Shown: one piece after another, positions 34,082 through 43,035 of the stretch | Layout: each line of letters opens with the position of its first letter | How positions within the stretch are numbered: position 1 is the stretch's first letter | Assembly (NCBI GenBank): GCA_007751475.1 | Contig: CP036434.1 | Location: forward strand, 6,019,524 to 6,083,523 | From: Saltatorellus ferox | GTDB lineage: Bacteria > Planctomycetota > UBA1135 > GCA-002686595 | Length of the DNA: 64,000 nucleotides | Direction of reading: 5' to 3' | Made by a program: the position numbers and the translations under genes | Notes under the pieces: generated by a model | What the model saw: only the letters and a program-made list of their open reading frames with translations | What the model was told of the DNA's origin: nothing | Database searches by the model: none

Positions 34082-35884
34082 TCAGCGCTGCCTGGCCCCG
34101 TAGCTCTCCTGTGCGATCTCCTCGGCGGCGAGGGCGCGCTGACGCTCATCCTCGGTCTGCCCCTGGATCGCGCCAGGCGGCAGACTGCCGGTCACCTGCC
34201 CCGTGTCGCCGGTCACCTCGACCACCTGACGCGATAGAACCTCGGTACCGCGCCATCGCGCGCGGATGTCCCAGTGGCCCAGCGGCAGGTCTTCGATCAG
34301 GAGCGGCTCACCTGGACGGAGCATGAAGGGGTCCGATGGATCCCCGTTGACGCTCACCTCGACCGGCAGGCCCTGGAAGCGCCCCGGCAAAACGAGTTCC
34401 AGCGCGCCCGCCTCGTCCTCGATCGGCTGAAGGTCGATGGCGACGTTCGAATCACCCGGCTTGATCACCGCCACTCCGCGGCGAAGCCCGTCGCGGCTCG
34501 TCGCCGTTGCGTAGTACGTGGTAATGAGGCCCGGCTGGCTCGTGAACAGGAACGTTCCCTTCGCGTCGGCGGTCGTTTCGTTGAACGCGGCGGGGACCGT
34601 CGTGGCCACCATGTTCATCGCGAAGTACGGTCCCTTCTGGCTCATGGCCTGCGACGTCGCATGGGCGCGGTCCGAGGCTTCGATTTCGATACGCGCACCG
34701 ACCGCGGGCTTCCCCTTGTCGAGCACGAGTCCACGGACGGTCGGCGCTGGCATCAGGTCGATTGCGACCGCGTTCTCCCGCTGACCGTGGATGCGGACGT
34801 TGCGCGACTCGGGCTTGGCGACGGCGCCGCGGTGAAAGACGCGGACGCTGACGGAGTCGAGGGGCAGTCCCTCGACGAGCGCGCTACCGCCCGGTGGGAT
34901 CTCGACGGGGTTGATCTCGTGCCACGGAAAGCTGCGACCATCGCCGCTCCTGCCTGGACCAGCCGCGGGCATCAGGTAGGCGAGCGACGGTTCGACGGCA
35001 CCGACGGTGCGGTTGATGCTGATCCGGAGGTCGCCGCCCTTCTGCAGGAAGATCACGAAGTTCCCGGGGATGACGGTCTCCCGGTAGCCGACGCCTACGT
35101 TCTGGCTGCAGCGGGCGTACCCCTCCTTGCGAACGGTCACCTGCGCCGATCCGGCGGGCACGTTGCCAAACGTGAACTCGCCGTCCGCGTTGGTGAAAGC
35201 GGGTCGTCCGTCGAGCCGCACTTCGGCGTTCTCCACCAGCCTGCCCTGCTCGTCCTTGACCGTGCCCGAGATGTACGAGGTCCCCGCGAAGTTGATGTGG
35301 AAGTCGCGGTGGGTGCGGGAGGTGAGGCTGACCTCGCGCTCGACGGTCTGCCCATCGCCCGTGGTGAGGCGCAGCACCGAGATGCCGGGAAGAAGGTTGC
35401 TGGCCCCGAACCGGCCTCGGCCGTCCGTCGTGAGCACGCGGCCTTCGTTGGGCCCGTAGAGGAACTCGACGGTCGCCGATGTGGGCTGGCCGCCCGCGCC
35501 TCGGACGGAGCCCTTCAGCCCGGCGCTCGCCCCCCACTTGATCGGCTGAGCCCCCTCGGGAACCTCGACGCTGCCGTCGATCGCCAGCGAGAGCTCCACC
35601 TCGAGGGGCCAGATGACCGTCGTTCCGACGTTGTCGCCCCCGACGAAGTCCGTGTCGCGCTCCGCTGACTTCAGGTCGAGCGGCGCGAGCTCGCTCGAAG
35701 CTCCATCGCCCGACCCAGCCGCTGATCGATCGGGTCCGGGGCCCGCGGTGAGCTGGATGGTGACGGGGAGCTCGTCAGCACGCACCTCGCCGCCCCGCAG
35801 GAGCGGCCCCTGCACGAGCAGATACGCCCCGATCCCGATACCTGCGGTCAGAGTGAGGAAGGCGATGTTGCGGAAGGAGGTCAT
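34082..35884 (-). CDS. Membrane-anchored protein with carboxypeptidase-regulatory-like domains (second copy of the plan)
   Basis: 600 residues. MTSFRNIAFLTLTAGIGIGAYLLV is an N-terminal anchor. After a short linker come beta-sandwich units: LKGSVRGAGGQPTSATVEFL, ISGTVKDEQGRLVENAEVRL with TNADGEFTFGNVPAGSAQVTV, and VRGLVLDKGKPAVGARIEI with TADAKGTFLF. Further sandwich-like segments follow, ending in QVVEVTGDTGQVTGSLPPGA and a charged tail. It has the same plan as the 18792-21203 protein but little identity by eye. Such proteins may act as extracytoplasmic scaffolds; no catalytic motif is seen. It precedes hutH on the same strand with a 73-bp gap. The 182 bp upstream to 36066 hold nothing I can support. 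Confidence 0.75.
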   Translation of the reverse strand: MTSFRNIAFLTLTAGIGIGAYLLVQGPLLRGGEVRADELPVTIQLTAGPGPDRSAAGSGDGASSELAPLDLKSAERDTDFVGGDNVGTTVIWPLEVELSLAIDGSVEVPEGAQPIKWGASAGLKGSVRGAGGQPTSATVEFLYGPNEGRVLTTDGRGRFGASNLLPGISVLRLTTGDGQTVEREVSLTSRTHRDFHINFAGTSYISGTVKDEQGRLVENAEVRLDGRPAFTNADGEFTFGNVPAGSAQVTVRKEGYARCSQNVGVGYRETVIPGNFVIFLQKGGDLRISINRTVGAVEPSLAYLMPAAGPGRSGDGRSFPWHEINPVEIPPGGSALVEGLPLDSVSVRVFHRGAVAKPESRNVRIHGQRENAVAIDLMPAPTVRGLVLDKGKPAVGARIEIEASDRAHATSQAMSQKGPYFAMNMVATTVPAAFNETTADAKGTFLFTSQPGLITTYYATATSRDGLRRGVAVIKPGDSNVAIDLQPIEDEAGALELVLPGRFQGLPVEVSVNGDPSDPFMLRPGEPLLIEDLPLGHWDIRARWRGTEVLSRQVVEVTGDTGQVTGSLPPGAIQGQTEDERQRALAAEEIAQESYGARQR

Positions 35885-36066
35885 GCTCTTGGGAGGGTCC
35901 TGCGGATCTTAGCCCCTGTCGCGGAGCAATCCCCTTGCCAACCTGGACCAACCTGGCCCAGCGCGCAACGGCACCACGCGCCCCGGGCGCTGGCGTCCCG
36001 GACTGGGTCTCTACCCCCGGTGCAAGCGGAGGTTACCTCGACGATCGAGTGCCCGGTGGGGACGGA

Positions 36067-36747
36067 TCAGGCTTCCCCGGCTTCCCGCTTCATCCGCTCC
36101 CAGGTTCGGCGACTGAGCGAAGCCGCCCACGTGATCGGGCGATCCGCCGGGGAGAGCGCCAGAGCGTCCTGCTCGTCCCCGACGGGCTCCCGACGAAATC
36201 CATGTCGATCGAGCGCCGCCAGCGAGCGCACGTTCCCTGCCTTGATCTGTGCCGTGAGCGCCCTGGCCCCACAGTGTTCGAAGCCTGCGCGAACGAGAAG
36301 TTCCACCGCATCGCTCCCGTGCCCCACGCCGTGGAACTCGGAACCGAGCCAGTATCCGAGGTCCCCCACGCCGGGATGACCATCGAAGCGAAGCGTGCCC
36401 TCGCCCATCACGAGGCCGTCTTCCACCCGTTCCAGGACGAAGACGTACACCGGTTCGGCCGGTGTATGCAGGCGCCACGAAACGTAGCGATCGACGAGGT
36501 CGACCAGCGTGTCCGGACCTTTCCAGCAAAGCCAGTCGGTGACGGCCGACGCTCCGTGAACGTGCGGGAAGAGCGCTGCGGCATCGTGCGCCATCGAGGG
36601 CCTGAGCCGGGTGCGAGCCGTGCTGAGAACGAAGGGCTCTGCCCAGGTGGCGTCTCCGGAAGAATCCAGGCGTGCAGGCGCTGGCTCGCCGGAGTCGGGC
36701 CGCGCTCCAGAGCGCCTCTGCGGCTCCCTGTGGCCGGGTTCCTTCAT
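36067..36747 (-). CDS. GNAT-family N-acetyltransferase (RimJ/RimL type)
   Basis: 226 residues from ATG 36747. After a disordered 40-residue start the RimJ/RimL pattern appears: LSTARTRLRPSMAHDAAALF, VYVFVLERVEDGLVMGEGTLRF, DLGYWLGSEFHGVGHGSDAVEL (the Q/R-x-x-G-x-G/A acetyl-CoA loop, here HGVGHG) and ALTAQIKAGNVRSLAALDRHGFRR (N-x-x-S/A helix). It transfers acetyl from acetyl-CoA to an amine; the substrate is unknown. Its start is 67 bp from that of the divergent hybrid kinase. The N-terminus could be shorter if a GTG were used. Confidence 0.85.
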   Translation of the reverse strand: MKEPGHREPQRRSGARPDSGEPAPARLDSSGDATWAEPFVLSTARTRLRPSMAHDAAALFPHVHGASAVTDWLCWKGPDTLVDLVDRYVSWRLHTPAEPVYVFVLERVEDGLVMGEGTLRFDGHPGVGDLGYWLGSEFHGVGHGSDAVELLVRAGFEHCGARALTAQIKAGNVRSLAALDRHGFRREPVGDEQDALALSPADRPITWAASLSRRTWERMKREAGEA

Positions 36748-36814
36748 GCCACCATGACACCAGGGAACAGTGGATCCGCGGTTCAACTTTCCAGGTATTG
36801 CCGAAGGGACTACC

Positions 36815-39800
36815 ATGGGCGGCCAAGACCTGTCGTCCGCTCGGCCGATCCCTCGCCTGCCCATGAAATTACGAGAGTTCGACTCCCCCGCCGACGAAGT
36901 GGAGAATCCATTGCCGGTGGTCGCCATCGCATGCGCTGATGGGCATGGAGCAGCGATCGACGGCCTGATGGAGTCGATCAGGCGGCTGGGACGCGCCGTG
37001 GTCTTGGTGCCTTCCCATCTGGTCGCTGCGGAGGCCCAAGGGGATGGGACGCGGCATGGGCAGGGGGAAGGGCCCGCGGAGGCATGGGGGGAGTCCGCCC
37101 GGGAAGGAAGCGCCGTCGACCCGATCGACGTGGCGGAGGACGTCCCGGTGCCCGTGGGGGTCGACCACTTGCCCGTGGTCGACGATCGAGGCACCGCAGG
37201 AACGTATCTCGTCGAGCCGATGGTCGGAAGCGGCCCCCTGGCCCTCGACGAGTTCGCACGGCGTGTCGCCAACGTGTTCGGAGACCGCGCCGTCTTCATC
37301 GCGTGGGGTTCGATCCATCCCACCGATCTGGCCAGGATCGAGGAGGCCGCGGCCCACGCCGCTGCGTTCGTTCGACTCCAGAACGACTTCTCCGGTGAAA
37401 TGGACGAGGCCCAGGCGCGCATCGTCGAGAAGCACCTGCGAAGGGTGCGGGGCGCGGAGACCTCGGACTTCCACGCCGAGATTCATGCGCTACTTCCTGA
37501 GTTTGCGGAAGCAGCACTGCACCACTCGACGCTCGACCTTCGCCACTACAAGCACGGGACGCTGGTGCGCCGCATCGCGCAGCGAATCGGCGTGGTTCGC
37601 GCGGGCAGTCCCACCGAGTACCTCAAGCAGCTCAAGGCAAGCGCCTCCGAGTCCCTTGCGCTCGTCCAGAGCGTGCTGATCGGTGTCACGTCGTTCTTCA
37701 GGGATCCGGAGGCTTTCGCCGCCCTGCGCCGTCGGATCGAGACGCGCCTCATCGAGGACTCCGCCGCGGGATTGACGGGCACCTTTCGTATCTGGGTACC
37801 CGGATGTTCGACCGGCGAAGAGGCCTACTCACTGGCCATCCTCACCGCCGAACTCCTCCGCGTACTCCACTCCGACCGCCCGTTCCAGGTCTTCGCCACG
37901 GATCTCAACGCGGCCGCACTCGTCAAGGCCCGGCGCGGTGACTACGCCGAGGGCAGCCTCGAGCCGCTGGACGCGGCGCTCCGCGACCGGTACTTCGATG
38001 AGCGCGGCGGCCAGTGGCGCCTGAAAGAGTCGCTGCGCGAGCGCGTCCTCTTCAGCGTCCACAATCTCATCAACGACCCTCCGCTCAATCGGATGGACCT
38101 GGTGAGCTGCCGGAACCTGATGATCTACCTGGGGCCGCATCTCCAGAAGAAGCTCTTCCCGCTCTTCCACTTCGCGCTTGCGCCCGGTGGCACGCTCTTC
38201 CTGGGATCGAGCGAGAGTCTCCTGGAGCACAAGAGCCTGTTCGATCCCGTCGAGGAACGGTTCAACATCGCGGTTCGTCGTGACGTGGCCCCGCAGCGCC
38301 TCGTGCACAACCAGGCCGCCTCCGGACCCTCGCTGGCGAAAGGACGATTGCCGGGCGACGCCGAACCCCGCCCGATCGACCTCGTCGATCTCATGAAGGG
38401 CATCGTCCTCGACGAGTTCGTCCCTGCGAGTATCGTCATCGACGGGGACGGCCAGATCCGAGCGGCCTCGCCCGGGATGGACCCGTTCCTCAGCGTGACC
38501 GCGGGCGAATTCAGGAACAACATTTTCTGGCTGGCCCGACCGGGGCTCCGTCCCGCCCTGCGAGCTGCGATCGGCCAAGCGACCGCGCACAAACGGCGCG
38601 TGGTGGTCGACAGGGTGTGGGTCCAAAGAGACGATGCCCAGCAGCAGATGATGATCACCGTCCAGCCGATGCCGAGTAGCGGCGTCGGGAGCGGACTGTT
38701 CCTGGTCGTGTTCCATGAGGTGGGCCTCCCGGTCGAGGCCCATGCGCCCGAGGAGGCGGCCTCGACGGACCACGCTCTCGCGCTGGAAGCTGAGCTTTCG
38801 AAGCTGCGCCGCGAGTACGAGGACACGGTACAAAGGCTCGAAGCCGCGAACGAAGAGCTCAAGAGCGGCAACGAAGAACTCATCAGCATCAACGAAGAGC
38901 TGCGGTCCACCAATGACGAGCTCAACGCCAGCAAGGAGGAGGTCCAGCGGGCCCACGCGCAGCTGGCCCGAGTGCACGACGAGGTGGAGAACCTGCTCCT
39001 CAACACCGAGGCCGCCACGATCTTCCTGGATGGCGAGAACCGAATTCTCCGCTACACGCCCACGGCGACGCGCATCTTCAACATCCTCCCGGCGGACGTG
39101 GGTCGTCCCCTTCACCACCTCACGCACCTCGCCGACCAGATGCCGTCCATGGACGCCGGCGAAGAGCATTCGAACCTCCGCCGCATCACGCTGAAGGACG
39201 GCTCGGTGATGCAGCGCCGCGTGCGCCCGCTGACGGCTTCCGACGGAACGAAGATCGGTCGCGTCATCAACTTCGACGACATCACGACGGTCGACCGGGC
39301 GAGGCGCGAGGAGGCGGCCCGCCTCTCCGAGCTGCGCGCCGTCTACGCGAGCGCGGGCGTCGGCCTCGCGCTCGTGACGAGGGACCTCGTGATCACGAGC
39401 GCCAACCGTCAGTTCAGCAGCCTGCTGCTGGCGGGCAAGAAGAACGTCAGCGGAAAGGCACTTGGCTCGGCGGCGGGCCTGGAACTCGATTACGTGCTGC
39501 CTCCGGACATGATGGAGGGGATCCAATCGCTGGTGCTCGCCTTGTCGTCGAACGAACAGACGGCCTTCCACGTGGAACTGCGCGGCCGAACCCACGACGG
39601 CGAGTGGCGGTCCTGGCGAGTCAGCGGGCGCCGTACGTCTGCTGAACCCGTCGCGAGCGGTTTCAGCCTCGCCGTGGATGACATCAGCGAGCGAGTGGAA
39701 GCGGAGAATCGCGCGCTGAAGAGCAGCGCTTTCCTCCGATCGATCGTGGACGCCGTGGAAGCGTTCATCGGCGTTTGTGATTCCGAAGGCCGGCTGACCG

Positions 39801-41695
39801 AATGCAACCGCCAGTTGCTGGAAGCCATTGATGCGACGTCCGACGAGGTTCTCGGGCTCCCGTTCGAGCAGACGCCGTGGTGGTCCCACGACGAGGCGAC
39901 GCGCATGGTCGTCAAGGAGCTGGTCCAGCAAGCCCTCGCGGGCGAATCGGTCCGCCGCACGCTCACCTATAGAAACGCCGGTGGCGAGGTGCGGCACCTG
40001 GACTTCCAGGCGAGCCCGATGCAGGGCTCGTCCGGAGCGAACGTCCAGGCCGTCGTCTCGGGCTTCGACACGGAGGAGCGCTTCCAGACGTCCGAGAGGC
40101 TGCGTCTCTTGAACCGCCAGCTCGAGATCGCGCTGCGCTCGGTCGAGATGGGGACCTGGTGGTGGTTCCTCGACTCCGATGAACTGCTGTTCGACGCACC
40201 CGAAAGAGCCCTCTGGGGCTTGGACGCCACCGAGGAAGTCACGCTGAAGAAGGTGATGGCCCTGGTGCATCCCGACGATGTGCAGGGGCTCGATGAGGCG
40301 TTGAGCACAGCCATCGAAGCGGAGTCGACGTACGAGCACTCCTTTCGCGTGCTGCGTCCTGACGGAACCCTCCGCCGGCTCGGGGCCCAGGGGGAAACCT
40401 TCATCGACGAGGAGTCCAAGCGGCGGGTTCTCGTGGGCGTCAACTGGGACACCACGGAGGAGTTCGAGCGTTCGCAGGAACTCGAGGAAGCGCGACGCCA
40501 GGCAGAAGCGGCCAACCGTGCCAAGAGCGAGTTCCTGGCCAACATGAGCCACGAGATCCGAACGCCGATGACGGCCATCCTCGGGTACGCGGACATCCTC
40601 GCCAAGCACCTCAAGGATCCGGACAACACCAACCTCGTGGAGACGATCCGCAGAAACGGACGCTTCCTCCTGGAGATCCTCAACGACATCCTCGATCTCG
40701 CGAAGATCGAGAGCGGGATGCTGCCCGTCCAGCTCGTGCCCACACCGCCCGAGCAGGTCGTCGAGGAGGTCGCCTCCCTGATGCAGGTGCGGGCCATCGA
40801 AAAGGGCATCGATCTGAAGGTGGAGTACGACACCCAGCTGCCGACCGCCGTCGAGTGCGATCCGATCCGGCTTCGCCAGGTACTCCTGAACCTCGTCGGC
40901 AACGCCGTCAAGTTCACGGATCGTGGCGGCGTGGCGATCCGCGTCACCGCAAATTCGTCGAGCGCTCTCTTCGAGGTCGAGGACACGGGCATCGGTATCG
41001 ACCCAATGGATATCCCCACGCTGTTCGAGCCCTTCACGCAGGTCGACAACTCGTCCCAGCGCGAGCGGGGCGGCACGGGCCTCGGCCTCACGATCAGTCG
41101 CCGCCTCTGCCAGGCCATGTCGGGTGATCTGACGGTGAATAGCCAGCCCGGCGCGGGAAGCAAGTTCACCGTCAGCCTCCCCATCAAGGACTATCCTCCG
41201 GTCCCGCGCACGGTCCTACCCGTGACCCCCTCGACGGCCAGAGCCAGCGAGCCCTTCTCGGAGCGCGCGGTTCTCGACCGCCGCGTGCTGGTGGTCGATG
41301 ACCGGCGAGACGTCCGCTCCCTCGTGCAGTTTCTCTTCGAGGACGCGGGCGCCGAGGTGCTCCTCGCGTCCCACGGAAAGGAAGCCGTGGAGCGCTACGA
41401 GGGATCACGGCGGCCGGGGGCTTCACCGATCGACCTGATCATCATGGACATGCAGATGCCGGTGATGGACGGCTACGCTGCGGCCAGGCACCTGCGCAAG
41501 ATCGGCTGCAAGCTCCCCATCATCGCCGTGACCGCGCACGCGATGCAGGGGGAACTCGAGAAGTGCCTCGAGGCTGGCTGCACGGACTACACGACGAAGC
41601 CGATCGATGGCGATCTGCTCCTGCGGATGGCGTCGGCCCTTCTGCCGGATGGTCCCGCGGGGCTCGGGGCCGAGAAAGACCGCGAGTTGACTTGA
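36815..41695 (+). CDS. CheB(degenerate)-CheR-PAS-histidine kinase-receiver hybrid
   Basis: 1626 residues from ATG 36815, preceded by AAGGGA at a fair distance; ATG 36863 is an alternative. Residues 30-190 resemble CheB methylesterase but the GASAGG serine motif is replaced (VAIACADGHGAAIDGL), so activity is doubtful. Residues 220-480 are CheR: GVTSFFRDPEAF (about 290), WVPGCSTGEEAYSLAI (SAM site), VFATDLN and DLVSCRNLMIYL. A long coiled coil (655-725) with EELKSGNEELISINEEL leads to several PAS domains (to about 1230). The C-terminus is a HisKA with NMSHEIRTPMTA (His near 1245), an HATPase (NLVGNAVKFTD, GGTGLGLTISRR) and a receiver with RVLVVDD and the phosphoacceptor in IIMDMQM. A cytosolic sensor; no membrane segment is seen. 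Confidence 0.92.
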   Translation: MGGQDLSSARPIPRLPMKLREFDSPADEVENPLPVVAIACADGHGAAIDGLMESIRRLGRAVVLVPSHLVAAEAQGDGTRHGQGEGPAEAWGESAREGSAVDPIDVAEDVPVPVGVDHLPVVDDRGTAGTYLVEPMVGSGPLALDEFARRVANVFGDRAVFIAWGSIHPTDLARIEEAAAHAAAFVRLQNDFSGEMDEAQARIVEKHLRRVRGAETSDFHAEIHALLPEFAEAALHHSTLDLRHYKHGTLVRRIAQRIGVVRAGSPTEYLKQLKASASESLALVQSVLIGVTSFFRDPEAFAALRRRIETRLIEDSAAGLTGTFRIWVPGCSTGEEAYSLAILTAELLRVLHSDRPFQVFATDLNAAALVKARRGDYAEGSLEPLDAALRDRYFDERGGQWRLKESLRERVLFSVHNLINDPPLNRMDLVSCRNLMIYLGPHLQKKLFPLFHFALAPGGTLFLGSSESLLEHKSLFDPVEERFNIAVRRDVAPQRLVHNQAASGPSLAKGRLPGDAEPRPIDLVDLMKGIVLDEFVPASIVIDGDGQIRAASPGMDPFLSVTAGEFRNNIFWLARPGLRPALRAAIGQATAHKRRVVVDRVWVQRDDAQQQMMITVQPMPSSGVGSGLFLVVFHEVGLPVEAHAPEEAASTDHALALEAELSKLRREYEDTVQRLEAANEELKSGNEELISINEELRSTNDELNASKEEVQRAHAQLARVHDEVENLLLNTEAATIFLDGENRILRYTPTATRIFNILPADVGRPLHHLTHLADQMPSMDAGEEHSNLRRITLKDGSVMQRRVRPLTASDGTKIGRVINFDDITTVDRARREEAARLSELRAVYASAGVGLALVTRDLVITSANRQFSSLLLAGKKNVSGKALGSAAGLELDYVLPPDMMEGIQSLVLALSSNEQTAFHVELRGRTHDGEWRSWRVSGRRTSAEPVASGFSLAVDDISERVEAENRALKSSAFLRSIVDAVEAFIGVCDSEGRLTECNRQLLEAIDATSDEVLGLPFEQTPWWSHDEATRMVVKELVQQALAGESVRRTLTYRNAGGEVRHLDFQASPMQGSSGANVQAVVSGFDTEERFQTSERLRLLNRQLEIALRSVEMGTWWWFLDSDELLFDAPERALWGLDATEEVTLKKVMALVHPDDVQGLDEALSTAIEAESTYEHSFRVLRPDGTLRRLGAQGETFIDEESKRRVLVGVNWDTTEEFERSQELEEARRQAEAANRAKSEFLANMSHEIRTPMTAILGYADILAKHLKDPDNTNLVETIRRNGRFLLEILNDILDLAKIESGMLPVQLVPTPPEQVVEEVASLMQVRAIEKGIDLKVEYDTQLPTAVECDPIRLRQVLLNLVGNAVKFTDRGGVAIRVTANSSSALFEVEDTGIGIDPMDIPTLFEPFTQVDNSSQRERGGTGLGLTISRRLCQAMSGDLTVNSQPGAGSKFTVSLPIKDYPPVPRTVLPVTPSTARASEPFSERAVLDRRVLVVDDRRDVRSLVQFLFEDAGAEVLLASHGKEAVERYEGSRRPGASPIDLIIMDMQMPVMDGYAAARHLRKIGCKLPIIAVTAHAMQGELEKCLEAGCTDYTTKPIDGDLLLRMASALLPDGPAGLGAEKDRELT

Positions 41696-42945
41696 GCGAC
41701 CCCACGCCGACGCGCGTTCCCCGCCGTGTGTTCCAAGCGGCGGGCTGGCTGATCGGCGGCCGACTCGTGGGATCCGCGTGTACGTTCGTCACGCTCTTTC
41801 TCCTGGCGCAAGCGCTGGAAGGAAAAGCGTTCGGGCGGCTGACCTTCTGGATCTCCACGTTTCTCGTGCTCGATGGCGTCGTGGATTTTGGCACGGGGGC
41901 GACGGCGCTCCAGCGGATTTCCTCGGACCCCGAAAGCGCCGGCGCCGTGCTCCGAACGGCGCGGAGAGCGCGAATGGGCATGGCGCTCCTCGTCGTCGCC
42001 GCGGTGGCGACCACGGGGTTCGCGCTGGAAGGCGGTGATGCGCCCTTCCTCGCCATTGCCGCCCTCTATCAGCTCAGCCACGTGCTGGAACTCTCGACGC
42101 TGGGGTGGCGCGACCGCATCGCGTGGCGTTCTCCAGTCCTGGTTCGCGCAGGTGCGGCGCTCTGCAGTCTCGCCGCCGTGCTGGCGCTGCTCCAGACCGG
42201 CGAGCCGCGGCCCCTTGCCTACCTCCTTGCGATCGCGTTCGGCAGTACGCTGGGAAACTTCGCGCTGCATCACTTCGGGCGCCCCGGGCTGCCGAGCACC
42301 CGCGGCGTGGCCCCCGCGCCCCTTCGGCCGTTCCTCGTGGCGTCGATCCCGATGGGAGCCGCTGCGGTCTGCCAGCAGCTCTACTTCCACGTCGACAACG
42401 TCTTCGTTCGCGCGAGCGAAGGGGACACCGCGGTCGGGCACTACGGCGTCGCGGTTCGCGTGATGAGCCTCTCCATCATGGGCGGAGTCTTCGCGGCGTC
42501 CGCCGCCCAGCCCTGGTTGACGCGCGCTCATCTGCGCGGGGAACTCCTGGGCGCGGCGATGGGACTGGCGGGCCTCAGCGCGCTCCTCGGCGCAGCGGTC
42601 GCGGGCCTCGCCTTCCCGTTCCGAGAAGAGATTCTCGGTCTCTTCGGCGAGGAGTTCCGTGTGGCGGCGCCTTCCCTCGCGTGGCTTCTCGGGGCGGCCT
42701 TCGCCGTCCACCTCGGTGCGCCGCTCCTGACCGCCGTGGTCGCCGCGGGGCGCGGGCGCTCGGTGCTCGTCGCCGCCGCCATCGGACTTCTGCTCAACGT
42801 CGCCGGGAACGCGTGGCTCGTTCCGAGCCACGGCATGGAGGGCGCTGCCATCGCGACCCTCGCGACGGAAGTCTGGATCGTGGTGGCGGCCTTCATGGCA
42901 CTGGTGCGCTCGCAGCGACTCGGCCCCCCGCTCGCTCCCTCCTGA
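41692..42945 (+). CDS. Polysaccharide/oligosaccharide flippase (MOP superfamily)
   Basis: 417 residues from TTG 41692, which overlaps the kinase stop (TTGA). It has about twelve hydrophobic segments, starting FQAAGWLIGGRLVGSACTFV, the pattern of Wzx-like flippases, including a short FGTGATALQ segment in the first bundle, VDNVFVRASEGDTAVGHYGVA at the start of the second half and LVPSHGMEGAAIATLATEVW near the end. Such proteins move lipid-linked sugars across the inner membrane. No polymerase or glycosyltransferase adjoins. The TTG start is inferred because all upstream codons overlap the kinase and look non-native. Confidence 0.82.
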   Translation: MSDPTPTRVPRRVFQAAGWLIGGRLVGSACTFVTLFLLAQALEGKAFGRLTFWISTFLVLDGVVDFGTGATALQRISSDPESAGAVLRTARRARMGMALLVVAAVATTGFALEGGDAPFLAIAALYQLSHVLELSTLGWRDRIAWRSPVLVRAGAALCSLAAVLALLQTGEPRPLAYLLAIAFGSTLGNFALHHFGRPGLPSTRGVAPAPLRPFLVASIPMGAAAVCQQLYFHVDNVFVRASEGDTAVGHYGVAVRVMSLSIMGGVFAASAAQPWLTRAHLRGELLGAAMGLAGLSALLGAAVAGLAFPFREEILGLFGEEFRVAAPSLAWLLGAAFAVHLGAPLLTAVVAAGRGRSVLVAAAIGLLLNVAGNAWLVPSHGMEGAAIATLATEVWIVVAAFMALVRSQRLGPPLAPS

Positions 42946-43035
42946 AGAGCTCACCCTCGTGCGCGATCGTCGCAGCGATCCGTGTTATGGAAAGCCTGCC
43001 CGTGAGCCCCGCCGACAACCGTCTACGATGGGTCC

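Noticed and set aside
37829..40609. 926-codon minus-strand frame opposite the hybrid kinase
   Set aside because: The plus strand carries clear CheR, PAS and kinase motifs throughout; the other strand gives Arg/His/Glu-rich noise.
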